The notes under the pieces were generated by a model, which was not told the DNA's origin, ran no database searches, and saw only the letters and a list, made by a program, of their open reading frames with translations. DNA of 7,008 bases from an uncultured Erysipelotrichaceae bacterium (GTDB lineage Bacteria; Bacillota_I; Bacilli_A; RFN20; CAG-826). Position 1 is the first letter of the stretch; each line of letters starts with the position of its first letter. This document shows, piece after piece, positions 1 through 5,446 of this stretch. The position numbers and the translations under genes are program-made. The stretch is from assembly GCA_902799855.1 (NCBI GenBank), contig CADCCA010000048.1:1-7008 (forward strand), written 5' to 3'.

Positions 1-633
1 CTCAATAAACTTCTCAAGGAAGAAAACAAAGGTCAACATGTCACCCATGTCGTAGTCATGGGAACTGGTGAACCATTTGATAATTATGATAATGTCTTGG
101 ACTTTATCAAAATCATTAATCATCCTAAAGGATTAGCCATTGGAGCGAGACATATTACTGTTTCTACATGTGGCATCGTTGAAAACATTTATAAATACGC
201 TGATGAGCACATGCAAACAAATCTCGCCATTTCCTTACACGCTCCTAATAACGAACTAAGAAGTGCATTAATGAAAATTAACCGCGCTTATCCATTAGAA
301 AAAGTCATGGAAGCGGTAAGGTATTATGAAAAGGAAACTAAGAGGCGTGTGACATATGAGTACCTTCTTTTAGAAGGTATTAATGATACTAAAGAGCACG
401 CTCAAGAGTTAATTAAACTCATTAAAGGAACGATGGGATACGTTAATCTCATCCCATATAATGAGACAAACAAAGATGATAAATTTCATCGTTCAAGCGG
501 TAACCGTGTTCACGCTTTCCTCGATTATTTGATGAAAGGTGGAGTGACCGCAACAATTAGAAAAGAATTCGGCAGCGATATTGATGCTGCCTGTGGACAA
601 TTAAAAGCAAAAGTAGAGGGGGTGGCCATATGA
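1..633 (+). CDS. rlmN: RlmN, dual-specificity 23S rRNA/tRNA adenine-C2 methyltransferase (5'-truncated)
   Basis: This is the C-terminal 210 residues of a radical-SAM methyltransferase. RlmN methylates C2 of A2503 in 23S rRNA and of A37 in some tRNAs. The frame is open from base 1, so the gene starts outside the window. About 150 residues are missing compared with the usual 360-380, including the CxxxCxxC cluster motif. Visible family motifs, in fragment numbering, are MGTGEPFDNYDNV (20-32), HITVSTCGI (51-59), the ISLHAPN strand, NLIPYNE, and the C-terminal GSDIDAACGQL block. The Cys at 198 in that block matches the catalytic Cys that carries the transient methyl group. ATG codons such as the one at 58 lie inside the conserved core and are not starts. 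The TGA stop overlaps the next start as ATGA. The gene leads the phosphatase-kinase-rsgA-rpe cluster, as in Bacillus. Confidence 0.96.
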   Translation, partial: LNKLLKEENKGQHVTHVVVMGTGEPFDNYDNVLDFIKIINHPKGLAIGARHITVSTCGIVENIYKYADEHMQTNLAISLHAPNNELRSALMKINRAYPLEKVMEAVRYYEKETKRRVTYEYLLLEGINDTKEHAQELIKLIKGTMGYVNLIPYNETNKDDKFHRSSGNRVHAFLDYLMKGGVTATIRKEFGSDIDAACGQLKAKVEGVAI

Positions 634-1382
634 AAAAATACTTAACTGGACGTTTCTCATATCGTACAGATATCGGAAAAGTTCGCGTCACCAACGAAGA
701 TCAAGCCGTTGCTTTAACTAATGCATCTGGTAACGTTTTGCTCATCGTATGTGATGGTATGGGCGGCCAAAAGAAAGGCGATTTAGCCTCTTCCTTAGCC
801 ATTCATACTATTGTAACTTCGTTTAAAAACCGCAAGGGTTTTATCAATACATATTTCGCAAAGTTGTGGGTTAGCAAGATTATTCGCGAAGCAAATAAAT
901 GCATCTACGAACAATCACAAAGCAATCCCAGCTATCAAGGAATGGGAACAACTGTTGTTCTCCTTCTTATCGTTAAAGACATTGCCATTTTAGCTAACGT
1001 CGGAGATTCACGTTGCTATTTCTTAAAGAATCACCACGATTTAGTGCAAATGTCTGAAGATCAATCCTATGTTGCTTATTTATTAAGAACGGGACAAATC
1101 AATCAGCAAGAAGCACTCGTGCATCCAAAGCGCCACGTGCTCATGAACGCCTTAGGTATTTACCCAAGCGCAAGTATCGACATCAAAACTATGCCATACC
1201 TTAACGAAGAGGTTCTCCTCTGTAGTGATGGTTTATATAATAACGTGCCTATCCAAGATATCGCCGCTATCATTAAAGGCAATGACTCTATTGAACAAAA
1301 GGTCAATGAATTAATTGCTATTGGCAACAAAAATGGAGGAAGCGATAATATCGCTGTTGTCCTTTGGGAGGCGCAATCGTGA
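630..1382 (+). CDS. prpC: PP2C-family Ser/Thr protein phosphatase (PrpC/Stp type)
   Basis: This metal-dependent phosphatase should remove phosphate from Ser/Thr residues phosphorylated by the kinase encoded next to it, and from the kinase itself. The 250 residues match the usual length of bacterial stand-alone PP2C enzymes. Ordered motifs are NED (22-24), VCDGMGG (40-46), GMGTT (104-108), NVGDSR (123-128), HPKRHVL (165-171), LLCSDGL (196-202) and GGSDNI (236-241). Predicted metal ligands Asp24, Asp42, Asp200 and Asp239 are all present, as is Asp126, the third-metal position. There is no signal peptide or membrane span, so it is cytosolic. The ATG overlaps the rlmN stop by four bases, with a purine-rich ribosome site (AGAGGGGGTGG) just upstream. 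A small variation is EDQS (143-146) where many relatives have DHS. The identification is secure; specific substrates are not visible. Confidence 0.96.
   Translation: MKKYLTGRFSYRTDIGKVRVTNEDQAVALTNASGNVLLIVCDGMGGQKKGDLASSLAIHTIVTSFKNRKGFINTYFAKLWVSKIIREANKCIYEQSQSNPSYQGMGTTVVLLLIVKDIAILANVGDSRCYFLKNHHDLVQMSEDQSYVAYLLRTGQINQQEALVHPKRHVLMNALGIYPSASIDIKTMPYLNEEVLLCSDGLYNNVPIQDIAAIIKGNDSIEQKVNELIAIGNKNGGSDNIAVVLWEAQS
1366..1371 (+). promoter_or_regulatory. Shine-Dalgarno that sets the kinase start at GTG 1379
   Basis: GGGAGG lies 7 nt upstream of a GTG at 1379. An in-frame TTG at 1364 would overlap this site and has no ribosome site of its own. The GTG also gives a four-base GTGA overlap with the phosphatase stop, the same arrangement as the ATGA overlaps elsewhere in the operon. 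The GTG is therefore the preferred start. Confidence 0.8.
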
Positions 1383-2266
1383 GTACAATCAAAATAGGCG
1401 CGCTCGTAGATGGACGCTACCGCATTAATGCGAGAATTGGGCATGGTGGTATGGCGGAGGTCTACGAAGCTACTGACATTATCAACAAAAGAAAAGTCGC
1501 TATTAAAATGATTAGGGAAGACGTCATGGTCAATCCCATCAATTTAAGGCGTTTCCAAAACGAAGCGACAATCGCTTCAAGTTTATCTCACCCTAACATA
1601 GTTAAGGTGTTTAATCATGGCACAATTGAAGGCCGTCCATATATCGCTAACGAATATGTTAAAGGCCAAACCATGAAAGATATGCTCGATTTTAGAGCCT
1701 CAATTCCAGTCGCGGAAGCGGTTGGTTATATGCTTCAACTCACATCCGCCTTATTTTACGCGCATCAGCACAACATCATTCACCGTGATATCAAACCACA
1801 AAACATTTACGTTATGCCTGATGGCACGATTAAATTAGGTGACTTTGGTATTGCTCAAGCTGATGGTATTGATGATGGACTGACTAAACCAAGTGAAATC
1901 GTGGGATCTGTCCATTATTTAGCGCCAGAAATTTCTCAAGGAAAACCTGCGTCTATCCAATCTGATATTTACGCTGCTGGTGTGACGTTCTACGAACTTC
2001 TCACTGGCCACGTGCCATTTGAAAAAGACAGTGCTGTTAATGTCGCAGTTGCACACGTGAAAGAGAAATTCCCACCTGTTAAAAAATATATTCCAACTTG
2101 TCCAAAAGAAATTGAAAGAATTATCGCTAAAGCAACTAAGAAACGCTTAAGCGAAAGATATAAAGGGGCTGATGAGTTCTACGAAGATTTAATGGAACTC
2201 AATAAAAACCCAGAAGTTCTCAAAGAGAAAAAGCCATTATTAGCAAGGATTTTTGGTTTTAAATAA
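1379..2266 (+). CDS. prkC: Soluble Hanks-type Ser/Thr protein kinase, PASTA-less PrkC/Stk homologue
   Basis: This 295-residue eukaryotic-like kinase has an intact catalytic core: Gly-rich loop IGHGGMAEVY (20-29), VAIK with ATP-binding Lys43, helix-C Glu62, HRDIKPQN (135-142) with catalytic Asp137, DFG (155-157), activation segment GSVHYLAPE (176-184) and Asp196 of SDIY. Thr169 and Ser172 in the activation loop are possible autophosphorylation sites. B. subtilis PrkC, at about 650 residues, carries a transmembrane helix and extracellular PASTA repeats after the kinase. Here only about 25 charged residues follow the catalytic domain, ending KEKKPLLARIFGFK, and no hydrophobic span is present. 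The next gene starts within the stop codon, so no severed PASTA fragment remains. It is presumably a cytosolic kinase paired with the upstream phosphatase, with an input signal that cannot be read from the sequence. The GTG start is chosen from the ribosome site at 1366-1371. Confidence 0.95.
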   Translation: MSTIKIGALVDGRYRINARIGHGGMAEVYEATDIINKRKVAIKMIREDVMVNPINLRRFQNEATIASSLSHPNIVKVFNHGTIEGRPYIANEYVKGQTMKDMLDFRASIPVAEAVGYMLQLTSALFYAHQHNIIHRDIKPQNIYVMPDGTIKLGDFGIAQADGIDDGLTKPSEIVGSVHYLAPEISQGKPASIQSDIYAAGVTFYELLTGHVPFEKDSAVNVAVAHVKEKFPPVKKYIPTCPKEIERIIAKATKKRLSERYKGADEFYEDLMELNKNPEVLKEKKPLLARIFGFK

Positions 2267-3132
2267 TGAAGGGTTTAATTGTTGCTTTATCTTGTGGAGT
2301 TTATTCCGTTAGTAGTGAAGATATCATTTATAACCTCACCGCTCGCGGCGTTTTCCGTAACCAAGGTGTTAAACCAATGGTGGGAGATGAAGTGGAATTT
2401 AATCCAGAAACGATGGTCATTGAAACCATCTATCCAAGAAGAAGCGCTCTTAAAAGACCGCCTATTGCTAATATCAGTCAAATTATTTTGGTATTCTCTC
2501 TAAAAGAACCAGAATTTTCCTACTTATTAGCGTTTAAATATTTAACCTATGCCAATATGTATAATATCAAGGCTAATCTCGTTTTAACTAAAATCGATAA
2601 AGGCGTTGATGAATCGCTTGTTAAAGAGATTAAAGAAGTCTTCTCGAGCGTTGGAATTAATACATATTTTGTCAGTAATAAAACTAAAGAAGGCTTAGAA
2701 GAAGTTAAACAGTTATTCGCTAATGAAATAAGTTGTGTTATGGGTCAAACTGGTGTGGGTAAATCATCATTAATTAACGCCATTGACGCTAATTATGAAA
2801 GAGAAATCGGTGAGTATTCTTTTGCCTTAGGTAGAGGTAAACACCGCACCAAAGAAGTCGTTCTTCTTCCTTATCAAGGTGGTTATATTGCGGATACTCC
2901 AGGATTCTCCTCCTTAGATTTGAATCTTTTTAAAGAAGATCTCGCAGTTTTCTTCCCATCATTTAACAATTTATATAATAAATGCTATTATACTGATTGC
3001 CTTCATGTCAGCGAAAGTAAATGCGCTGTTAAAGAAAAAATCAACGAAGGTGTGATATCTAAAAAAGCTTATGAATGCTATCTAAAACTATTAGATGAAG
3101 CCATTTTTAAGAAAGAGAGGTATAACAAATGA
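2266..3132 (+). CDS. rsgA: RsgA, circularly permuted ribosome small-subunit biogenesis GTPase
   Basis: RsgA binds the maturing 30S subunit and uses GTP hydrolysis in late assembly. The 288 residues fit the family. An N-terminal OB-fold region covers about 1-65. The permuted GTPase follows, with G4 (TKID, 108-111) before the P-loop G1 (GQTGVGKS, 160-167), then the switch region (GRGKHRT, 189-195) and G3 (DTPG, 210-213). The C-terminal zinc knuckle is C-x4-C-x-H-x5-C (Cys240, Cys245, His247, Cys253). G4 with Thr instead of Asn is, from memory, also seen in Bacillus. In the switch, the usual HTT is HRT, which keeps the second Thr. The ATG shares one base with the kinase stop (TAATG). The nearest AAGGA lies about 16 nt upstream, so translation probably depends on coupling to the kinase gene. 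Confidence 0.96.
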   Translation: MKGLIVALSCGVYSVSSEDIIYNLTARGVFRNQGVKPMVGDEVEFNPETMVIETIYPRRSALKRPPIANISQIILVFSLKEPEFSYLLAFKYLTYANMYNIKANLVLTKIDKGVDESLVKEIKEVFSSVGINTYFVSNKTKEGLEEVKQLFANEISCVMGQTGVGKSSLINAIDANYEREIGEYSFALGRGKHRTKEVVLLPYQGGYIADTPGFSSLDLNLFKEDLAVFFPSFNNLYNKCYYTDCLHVSESKCAVKEKINEGVISKKAYECYLKLLDEAIFKKERYNK

Positions 3133-3788
3133 AACGTCCAATCATCTCACCAAGTGTATTAAATGCTGATTTACTCCATTTTGATAATGAAGTGAAAAAG
3201 ATTAAAGACGCTGGCATGAAGTGGATTCATTTTGATGTGATGGATGGTCATTTTGTTGAAGCGGTTAAATATGAACTGCCTCTTTTAAAAGAATTATGTC
3301 CAAAAGTCGACTTATTTAAAGATGTCCATATCATGATCAGCAATCCTTTAGAAATGGTTGAAAAGTTTAAAGAAGTTGGCGCTGACCAATTAACCTTCCA
3401 TTATGAAGCGTGCAAAGATGATAAAGAAGTGTTAGAAGTCATCAATAAAATCCATCAATGTGGTATGAAAGCTGGTATTTCAATCAAACCCGCTACACCA
3501 GTGGAAAAGGTCTACCCATTCCTTAATGAACTTGATTTAGTTTTAGTGATGAGTGTTGAACCAGGTCGTGGTGGACAAAAGTTCATGGAACCAAGCCTTG
3601 AAAGAATTAGTAATCTTAGAAAACAAATTGATCAATCTGGTTCTAAGGCCCTCATCTCTGTTGATGGTGGCATCAACGATATTACTGGCCCAAAATGTCT
3701 CGACGCCGGAGTTGATGTCTTAGTAGTGGGACAATATCTCTTCGGACACGATGATTTCTTTGATAGATACGAGAGGCTCGTTAAATAA
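3129..3788 (+). CDS. rpe: Ribulose-phosphate 3-epimerase family protein
   Basis: This 219-residue TIM-barrel enzyme should interconvert ribulose 5-phosphate and xylulose 5-phosphate in the pentose phosphate pathway. Family features are SPSVLNADL (7-15) with Ser9, HFDVMDGHFV (34-43), DVHIMI (65-70), PATP, the EPGRGGQ phosphate-loop region and VDGGI with Asp179. The expected metal ligands His34, Asp36, His67 and Asp179 and the sulphur residues Met38 and Met69 are present. Several substrate loops differ from the usual family pattern: EAVKYEL follows GHFV where PNxTxGP is normal, Arg replaces the Phe of PGFGGQ, and VVGQYLF replaces the usual GS. Context supports Rpe, since rpe follows rsgA in Bacillus. 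A related sugar-phosphate specificity cannot be excluded. The start overlaps the rsgA stop as ATGA, with AGAGG 8 nt upstream. Confidence 0.88.
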   Translation: MKRPIISPSVLNADLLHFDNEVKKIKDAGMKWIHFDVMDGHFVEAVKYELPLLKELCPKVDLFKDVHIMISNPLEMVEKFKEVGADQLTFHYEACKDDKEVLEVINKIHQCGMKAGISIKPATPVEKVYPFLNELDLVLVMSVEPGRGGQKFMEPSLERISNLRKQIDQSGSKALISVDGGINDITGPKCLDAGVDVLVVGQYLFGHDDFFDRYERLVK

Positions 3789-4456
3789 TGCAAAACCCCA
3801 TCCTTTTAGCGGTTTTTGCCGTCGCAGCCTTTTCCTTTATTATTTTTAATGTTGTCTCAAGGCTCTTTTATAAACGCCGCCACGGAGACAAATATCATTT
3901 CTATCAAATGTTTCCATATGAGTTTAATTACCCCGCTGTATTTAAAGAAAATCCATATGGCAATTTCTTATTTGTCTTTGCGAGTATTTTAATCGCAGTT
4001 TTCTATATCTTAAATCCTTATGATTCTATTTATAGAATTATGGCGTTAATTGCCTCAATCTTATTTACTATGGTCTTAATATGCCTATTAATGATGCCTT
4101 TATATTATTTAAAGACTCACATGGCCTTATCTTGCTTTGCGATGGTGCTTTCCATGGTTCTTCCTTTATTTAATTTATTTTTAGCGTTAGATCAAAGAAA
4201 GATTGCTACAACCGACTTACAAAGCGCTCTTTGCCTAGTTTCTATTATCTTTTCGGCAATCTTATCTGCTTCAATGCTTATCTTGATTTTGAATCCAAAA
4301 TTAACTTTTAAGATTTATCTTGAAAAGGAACTTGATCAAGATGGAAAAGAAGTCTTGAAACGCCCAAAGATGATATTCCTTGCCCTTAATGAATGGGTGG
4401 CAATATTTATATACTTCCTTTCCCCAATAGGGCTATTGATAATAAGCTTGATATAA
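3788..4456 (+). CDS. Unrecognised six-span integral membrane protein
   Basis: I do not recognise a family for this 222-residue protein. Hydrophobic segments lie near residues 5-26, 58-76, 82-108, 112-134, 145-169 and 196-221, so about six membrane spans are likely. Charged loops sit between them: KRRHGDK (29-35) after span 1 and a hydrophilic loop at about 171-194 (LEKELDQDGKEVLKRPK) before the last span. The stretch HFYQMFPYEFNYP (37-49) is rich in aromatic residues. No catalytic or transporter motif stands out. It is the last gene of the operon, its ATG shares a base with the rpe stop (TAATG), and GAGAGG lies 11 nt upstream. B. subtilis has thiN (thiamine pyrophosphokinase) at this position, but this is not ThiN. 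Base composition resembles its neighbours. The coding call is strong; function is unknown. Confidence 0.88.
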   Translation: MQNPILLAVFAVAAFSFIIFNVVSRLFYKRRHGDKYHFYQMFPYEFNYPAVFKENPYGNFLFVFASILIAVFYILNPYDSIYRIMALIASILFTMVLICLLMMPLYYLKTHMALSCFAMVLSMVLPLFNLFLALDQRKIATTDLQSALCLVSIIFSAILSASMLILILNPKLTFKIYLEKELDQDGKEVLKRPKMIFLALNEWVAIFIYFLSPIGLLIISLI

Positions 4457-4464
4457 ACAAGCAC

Positions 4465-4498
4465 AAAAAAACGACCTTCATTTCAAGGTCGTCTTTTT
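4465..4498. terminator. Bidirectional Rho-independent terminator
   Basis: An 8-bp perfect stem, ACGACCTT (4471-4478) and AAGGTCGT (4485-4492), encloses the 6-nt loop CATTTC. It is followed on the plus strand by CTTTTT and preceded by AAAAAA, which reads as a T-tract on the minus strand. It sits between the stop of the membrane-protein gene (4456) and the stop of the converging rpmB gene (4517), so one hairpin can end both transcripts. Confidence 0.87.
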
Positions 4499-4516
4499 AA
4501 ATCTAAATTCGCGGAA

Positions 4517-4711
4517 TTAGCGATCCTTATATTGCTTATTGAGGCTACGATAGGCCCTTGTTGACATACGGATACGCATTTCTTTGCCATCAACGATGAC
4601 AGTACGAACTTGGAGATTGGTGTTCCATCTACGGCGTGTTGCTCTTAAAGAGTGAGAACGATTGTTACCGCTTAATGGGCCTTTTCCTGTTACTGGACAA
4701 ACTCTTGACAT
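4517..4711 (-). CDS. rpmB: 50S ribosomal protein L28
   Basis: This 64-residue basic protein is a structural component of the large ribosomal subunit. The N-terminus MSRVCPVTGKGPLSGNNRSH is the L28 signature, followed by an RATRRRW block, NLQ, and a VDGKEMRIRMST segment matching the second half of the family. Bacillus L28 is of similar length (about 62). Only one Cys is present, so this is the form without a zinc ribbon. The ATG has an ideal Shine-Dalgarno on the minus strand, AGGAGG at 4720-4725, 8 nt upstream. It is convergent with the rlmN-to-rpe operon, as I recall in B. subtilis. It is probably transcribed alone from one or both promoters mapped upstream and ended by the shared terminator. 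Confidence 0.97.
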   Translation of the reverse strand: MSRVCPVTGKGPLSGNNRSHSLRATRRRWNTNLQVRTVIVDGKEMRIRMSTRAYRSLNKQYKDR

Positions 4712-4740
4712 ATCTTAGTCCTCCTAATTTGCGCTTGTAA

Positions 4741-4769
4741 ATCTTACCACAAAGGGAAAATCTATTCAA
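4741..4769 (-). promoter_or_regulatory. Proximal sigma-A-type promoter for rpmB (candidate)
   Basis: On the minus strand, TTGAAT (4764-4769) and TAAGAT (4741-4746) are separated by 17 nt. The -10 is preceded by TGG, giving an extended -10 (TGn). Transcription would start near 4734, leaving a leader of about 20 nt that includes the AGGAGG ribosome site. Each hexamer matches consensus at only four of six positions, but spacing, extended -10 and placement are all favourable. Confidence 0.55.
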
Positions 4770-4795
4770 TAAATAATTTCAATTATTTTTTTAAT

Positions 4796-4855
4796 AGTGG
4801 TAAATCCACTGACAAATTTCATTTTTAGAAAGAAATTTTAATAAAACTTTTCTAA
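4796..4855 (-). other. AT-rich rpmB upstream leader with small inverted repeats
   Basis: This non-coding stretch lies between the two candidate rpmB promoters. It contains AGTGG/CCACT (4796-4800 and 4806-4810, 5-nt loop), AAATTTC/GAAATTT (4814-4820 and 4832-4838), and TTAGAAA/TTTCTAA (4825-4831 and 4849-4855). The last two overlap, so they would be mutually exclusive. None is followed by a T-tract on either strand, so none looks like a terminator. In sequence this AT-rich, such short arms may be chance. No open frame or RNA gene is visible. Confidence 0.3.
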
Positions 4856-4860
4856 CAAAA

Positions 4861-4890
4861 ATTATAACCTTCAATTTCAATTAGTCTCAA
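4861..4890 (-). promoter_or_regulatory. Distal sigma-A-type promoter for rpmB (candidate)
   Basis: On the minus strand, TTGAGA (4885-4890, five of six consensus bases) and a perfect TATAAT (4861-4866) are separated by 18 nt. The -35 begins immediately after the stop codon of the upstream membrane-protein gene. Transcription would start near 4853-4854 and give an rpmB leader of about 140 nt. The hexamers are better than those of the proximal candidate. Confidence 0.6.
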
Positions 4891-4891
4891 T

Positions 4892-5341
4892 TTAGATTTT
4901 AGCTTTTGGATAGCGTCTTCTAAATTCTTCTAAATCGAGGAGATTGTGGCATTTATTGCAGAAAGTAGTGTAGATCTTGCCATCCTTATCGAACGGAAGA
5001 TAGCGTACGATACCTTGATTTGTGCAGAAAGTGAGTGTTCTTTTTCTTTCGCTTTGTTCTTTATCGATATATACTACATCTTCATAATTGTAAATATAGT
5101 TTTTTGTGCCTCTAACAACGACTAGATACTTGCTTTCAATCACATAGAAATTACGTGTTAAAGATAAGACGAGCATGAACACGCTAAAGAAAACATAAAG
5201 AGCAATAATAGCTATTTGAACAGCCCCGAATTTTTGGAATAAAAAGATATTAATGCACGATAAGAAAATCAGCGCTGCAAAGATGAGATCAGCGATGACA
5301 AATGTGATTAATGTTCTTTTTCTATCGGCAGGAACTTTCAT
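4892..5341 (-). CDS. Unrecognised two-span membrane protein with cytoplasmic C-terminal domain
   Basis: I do not recognise this 149-residue protein. A charged N-terminus (KVPADRKR) is followed by hydrophobic segments near 11-35 and 39-61, forming a membrane hairpin. Residues 64-149 are hydrophilic and probably cytoplasmic. The pattern NFYVIESKYLVVVRGTKN, then a YEDVVYID strand, loosely resembles the small membrane-attached bacterial PH-like (YdbS/bPH2) domains; this is a weak shape-based impression. The C-terminal part holds Cys106 and a CNKCH group (128-132). The ATG at 5341 is preferred. An in-frame TTG at 5362 would add seven residues, has no ribosome site and lies across the likely -10 region. 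No Shine-Dalgarno is visible before the ATG either, so translation may be leaderless. The gene is divergent from glgC and upstream of rpmB on the same strand. Confidence 0.8.
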   Translation of the reverse strand: MKVPADRKRTLITFVIADLIFAALIFLSCINIFLFQKFGAVQIAIIALYVFFSVFMLVLSLTRNFYVIESKYLVVVRGTKNYIYNYEDVVYIDKEQSERKRTLTFCTNQGIVRYLPFDKDGKIYTTFCNKCHNLLDLEEFRRRYPKAKI

Positions 5342-5347
5342 AACAAC

Positions 5348-5381
5348 AATATAATAAAGCAATTTTAAAAAAACGCATCAA
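5348..5381 (-). promoter_or_regulatory. Weak candidate promoter for the divergent membrane-protein gene
   Basis: On the minus strand, overlapping -10-like hexamers TATTAT (5351-5356) and TATATT (5348-5353) lie just before the ATG at 5341. A TTGATG (5376-5381) is the best -35, but its spacing to these is long (19 or 22 nt). If TATATT is used, the usual six-base gap puts the transcript start on the A of the ATG; if TATTAT is used, the leader is about 3 nt. Confidence 0.35.
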
Positions 5382-5395
5382 AAAATCTTTATGCG
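5374..5395. repeat. Short inverted repeat overlapping the glgC -35 region
   Basis: CGCAT (5374-5378) and ATGCG (5391-5395) form an inverted repeat around a 12-nt AT-rich centre. It overlaps the presumed glgC -35 and the TTGATG on the other strand. It could be an operator shared by the divergent genes, but arms of five bases are expected by chance in a region this size. Confidence 0.2.
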
Positions 5396-5416
5396 CGTAT
5401 GCTTGTGTAATATAAT
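5388..5416 (+). promoter_or_regulatory. Sigma-A-type promoter for glgCD (candidate)
   Basis: A perfect TATAAT (5411-5416) lies 30 nt before the glgC ATG. The best-spaced -35, TTTATG (5388-5393, 17-nt spacer), matches consensus at only three positions, which would fit a promoter needing an activator. Transcription would start near 5423, giving a leader of about 24 nt that contains the AAAGGAG ribosome site (5434-5440). Confidence 0.6.
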
Positions 5417-5446
5417 TGAAATGTTGAGAAGAGAAAGGAGCAACTT

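Noticed and set aside
1364..1378. TTG at 1364 as the kinase start
   Set aside because: It lies on the Shine-Dalgarno that serves the GTG at 1379, and the extra five residues are not part of the kinase fold.
1160..1444. Open frame on the minus strand across the phosphatase/kinase junction
   Set aside because: It is antisense to conserved PP2C and kinase motifs, has no ribosome site and shows no recognisable protein features.
2279..2503. Open frames on both strands inside the 5' part of rsgA (2279-2503 plus, 2287-2481 minus)
   Set aside because: They overlap the conserved RsgA OB-fold coding sequence and have no start signals or family motifs.
4796..4810. AGTGG/CCACT hairpin as a terminator after the minus-strand membrane-protein gene
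   Set aside because: The stem is only 5 bp, and on the minus strand it is followed by an A-rich run with no T-tract.
4945..4960. CNKCH in the 149-residue membrane protein as a cytochrome c haem site
   Set aside because: The motif follows a two-helix hairpin and lies on the predicted cytoplasmic side; there is no Sec-exported domain, so covalent haem attachment is unlikely.
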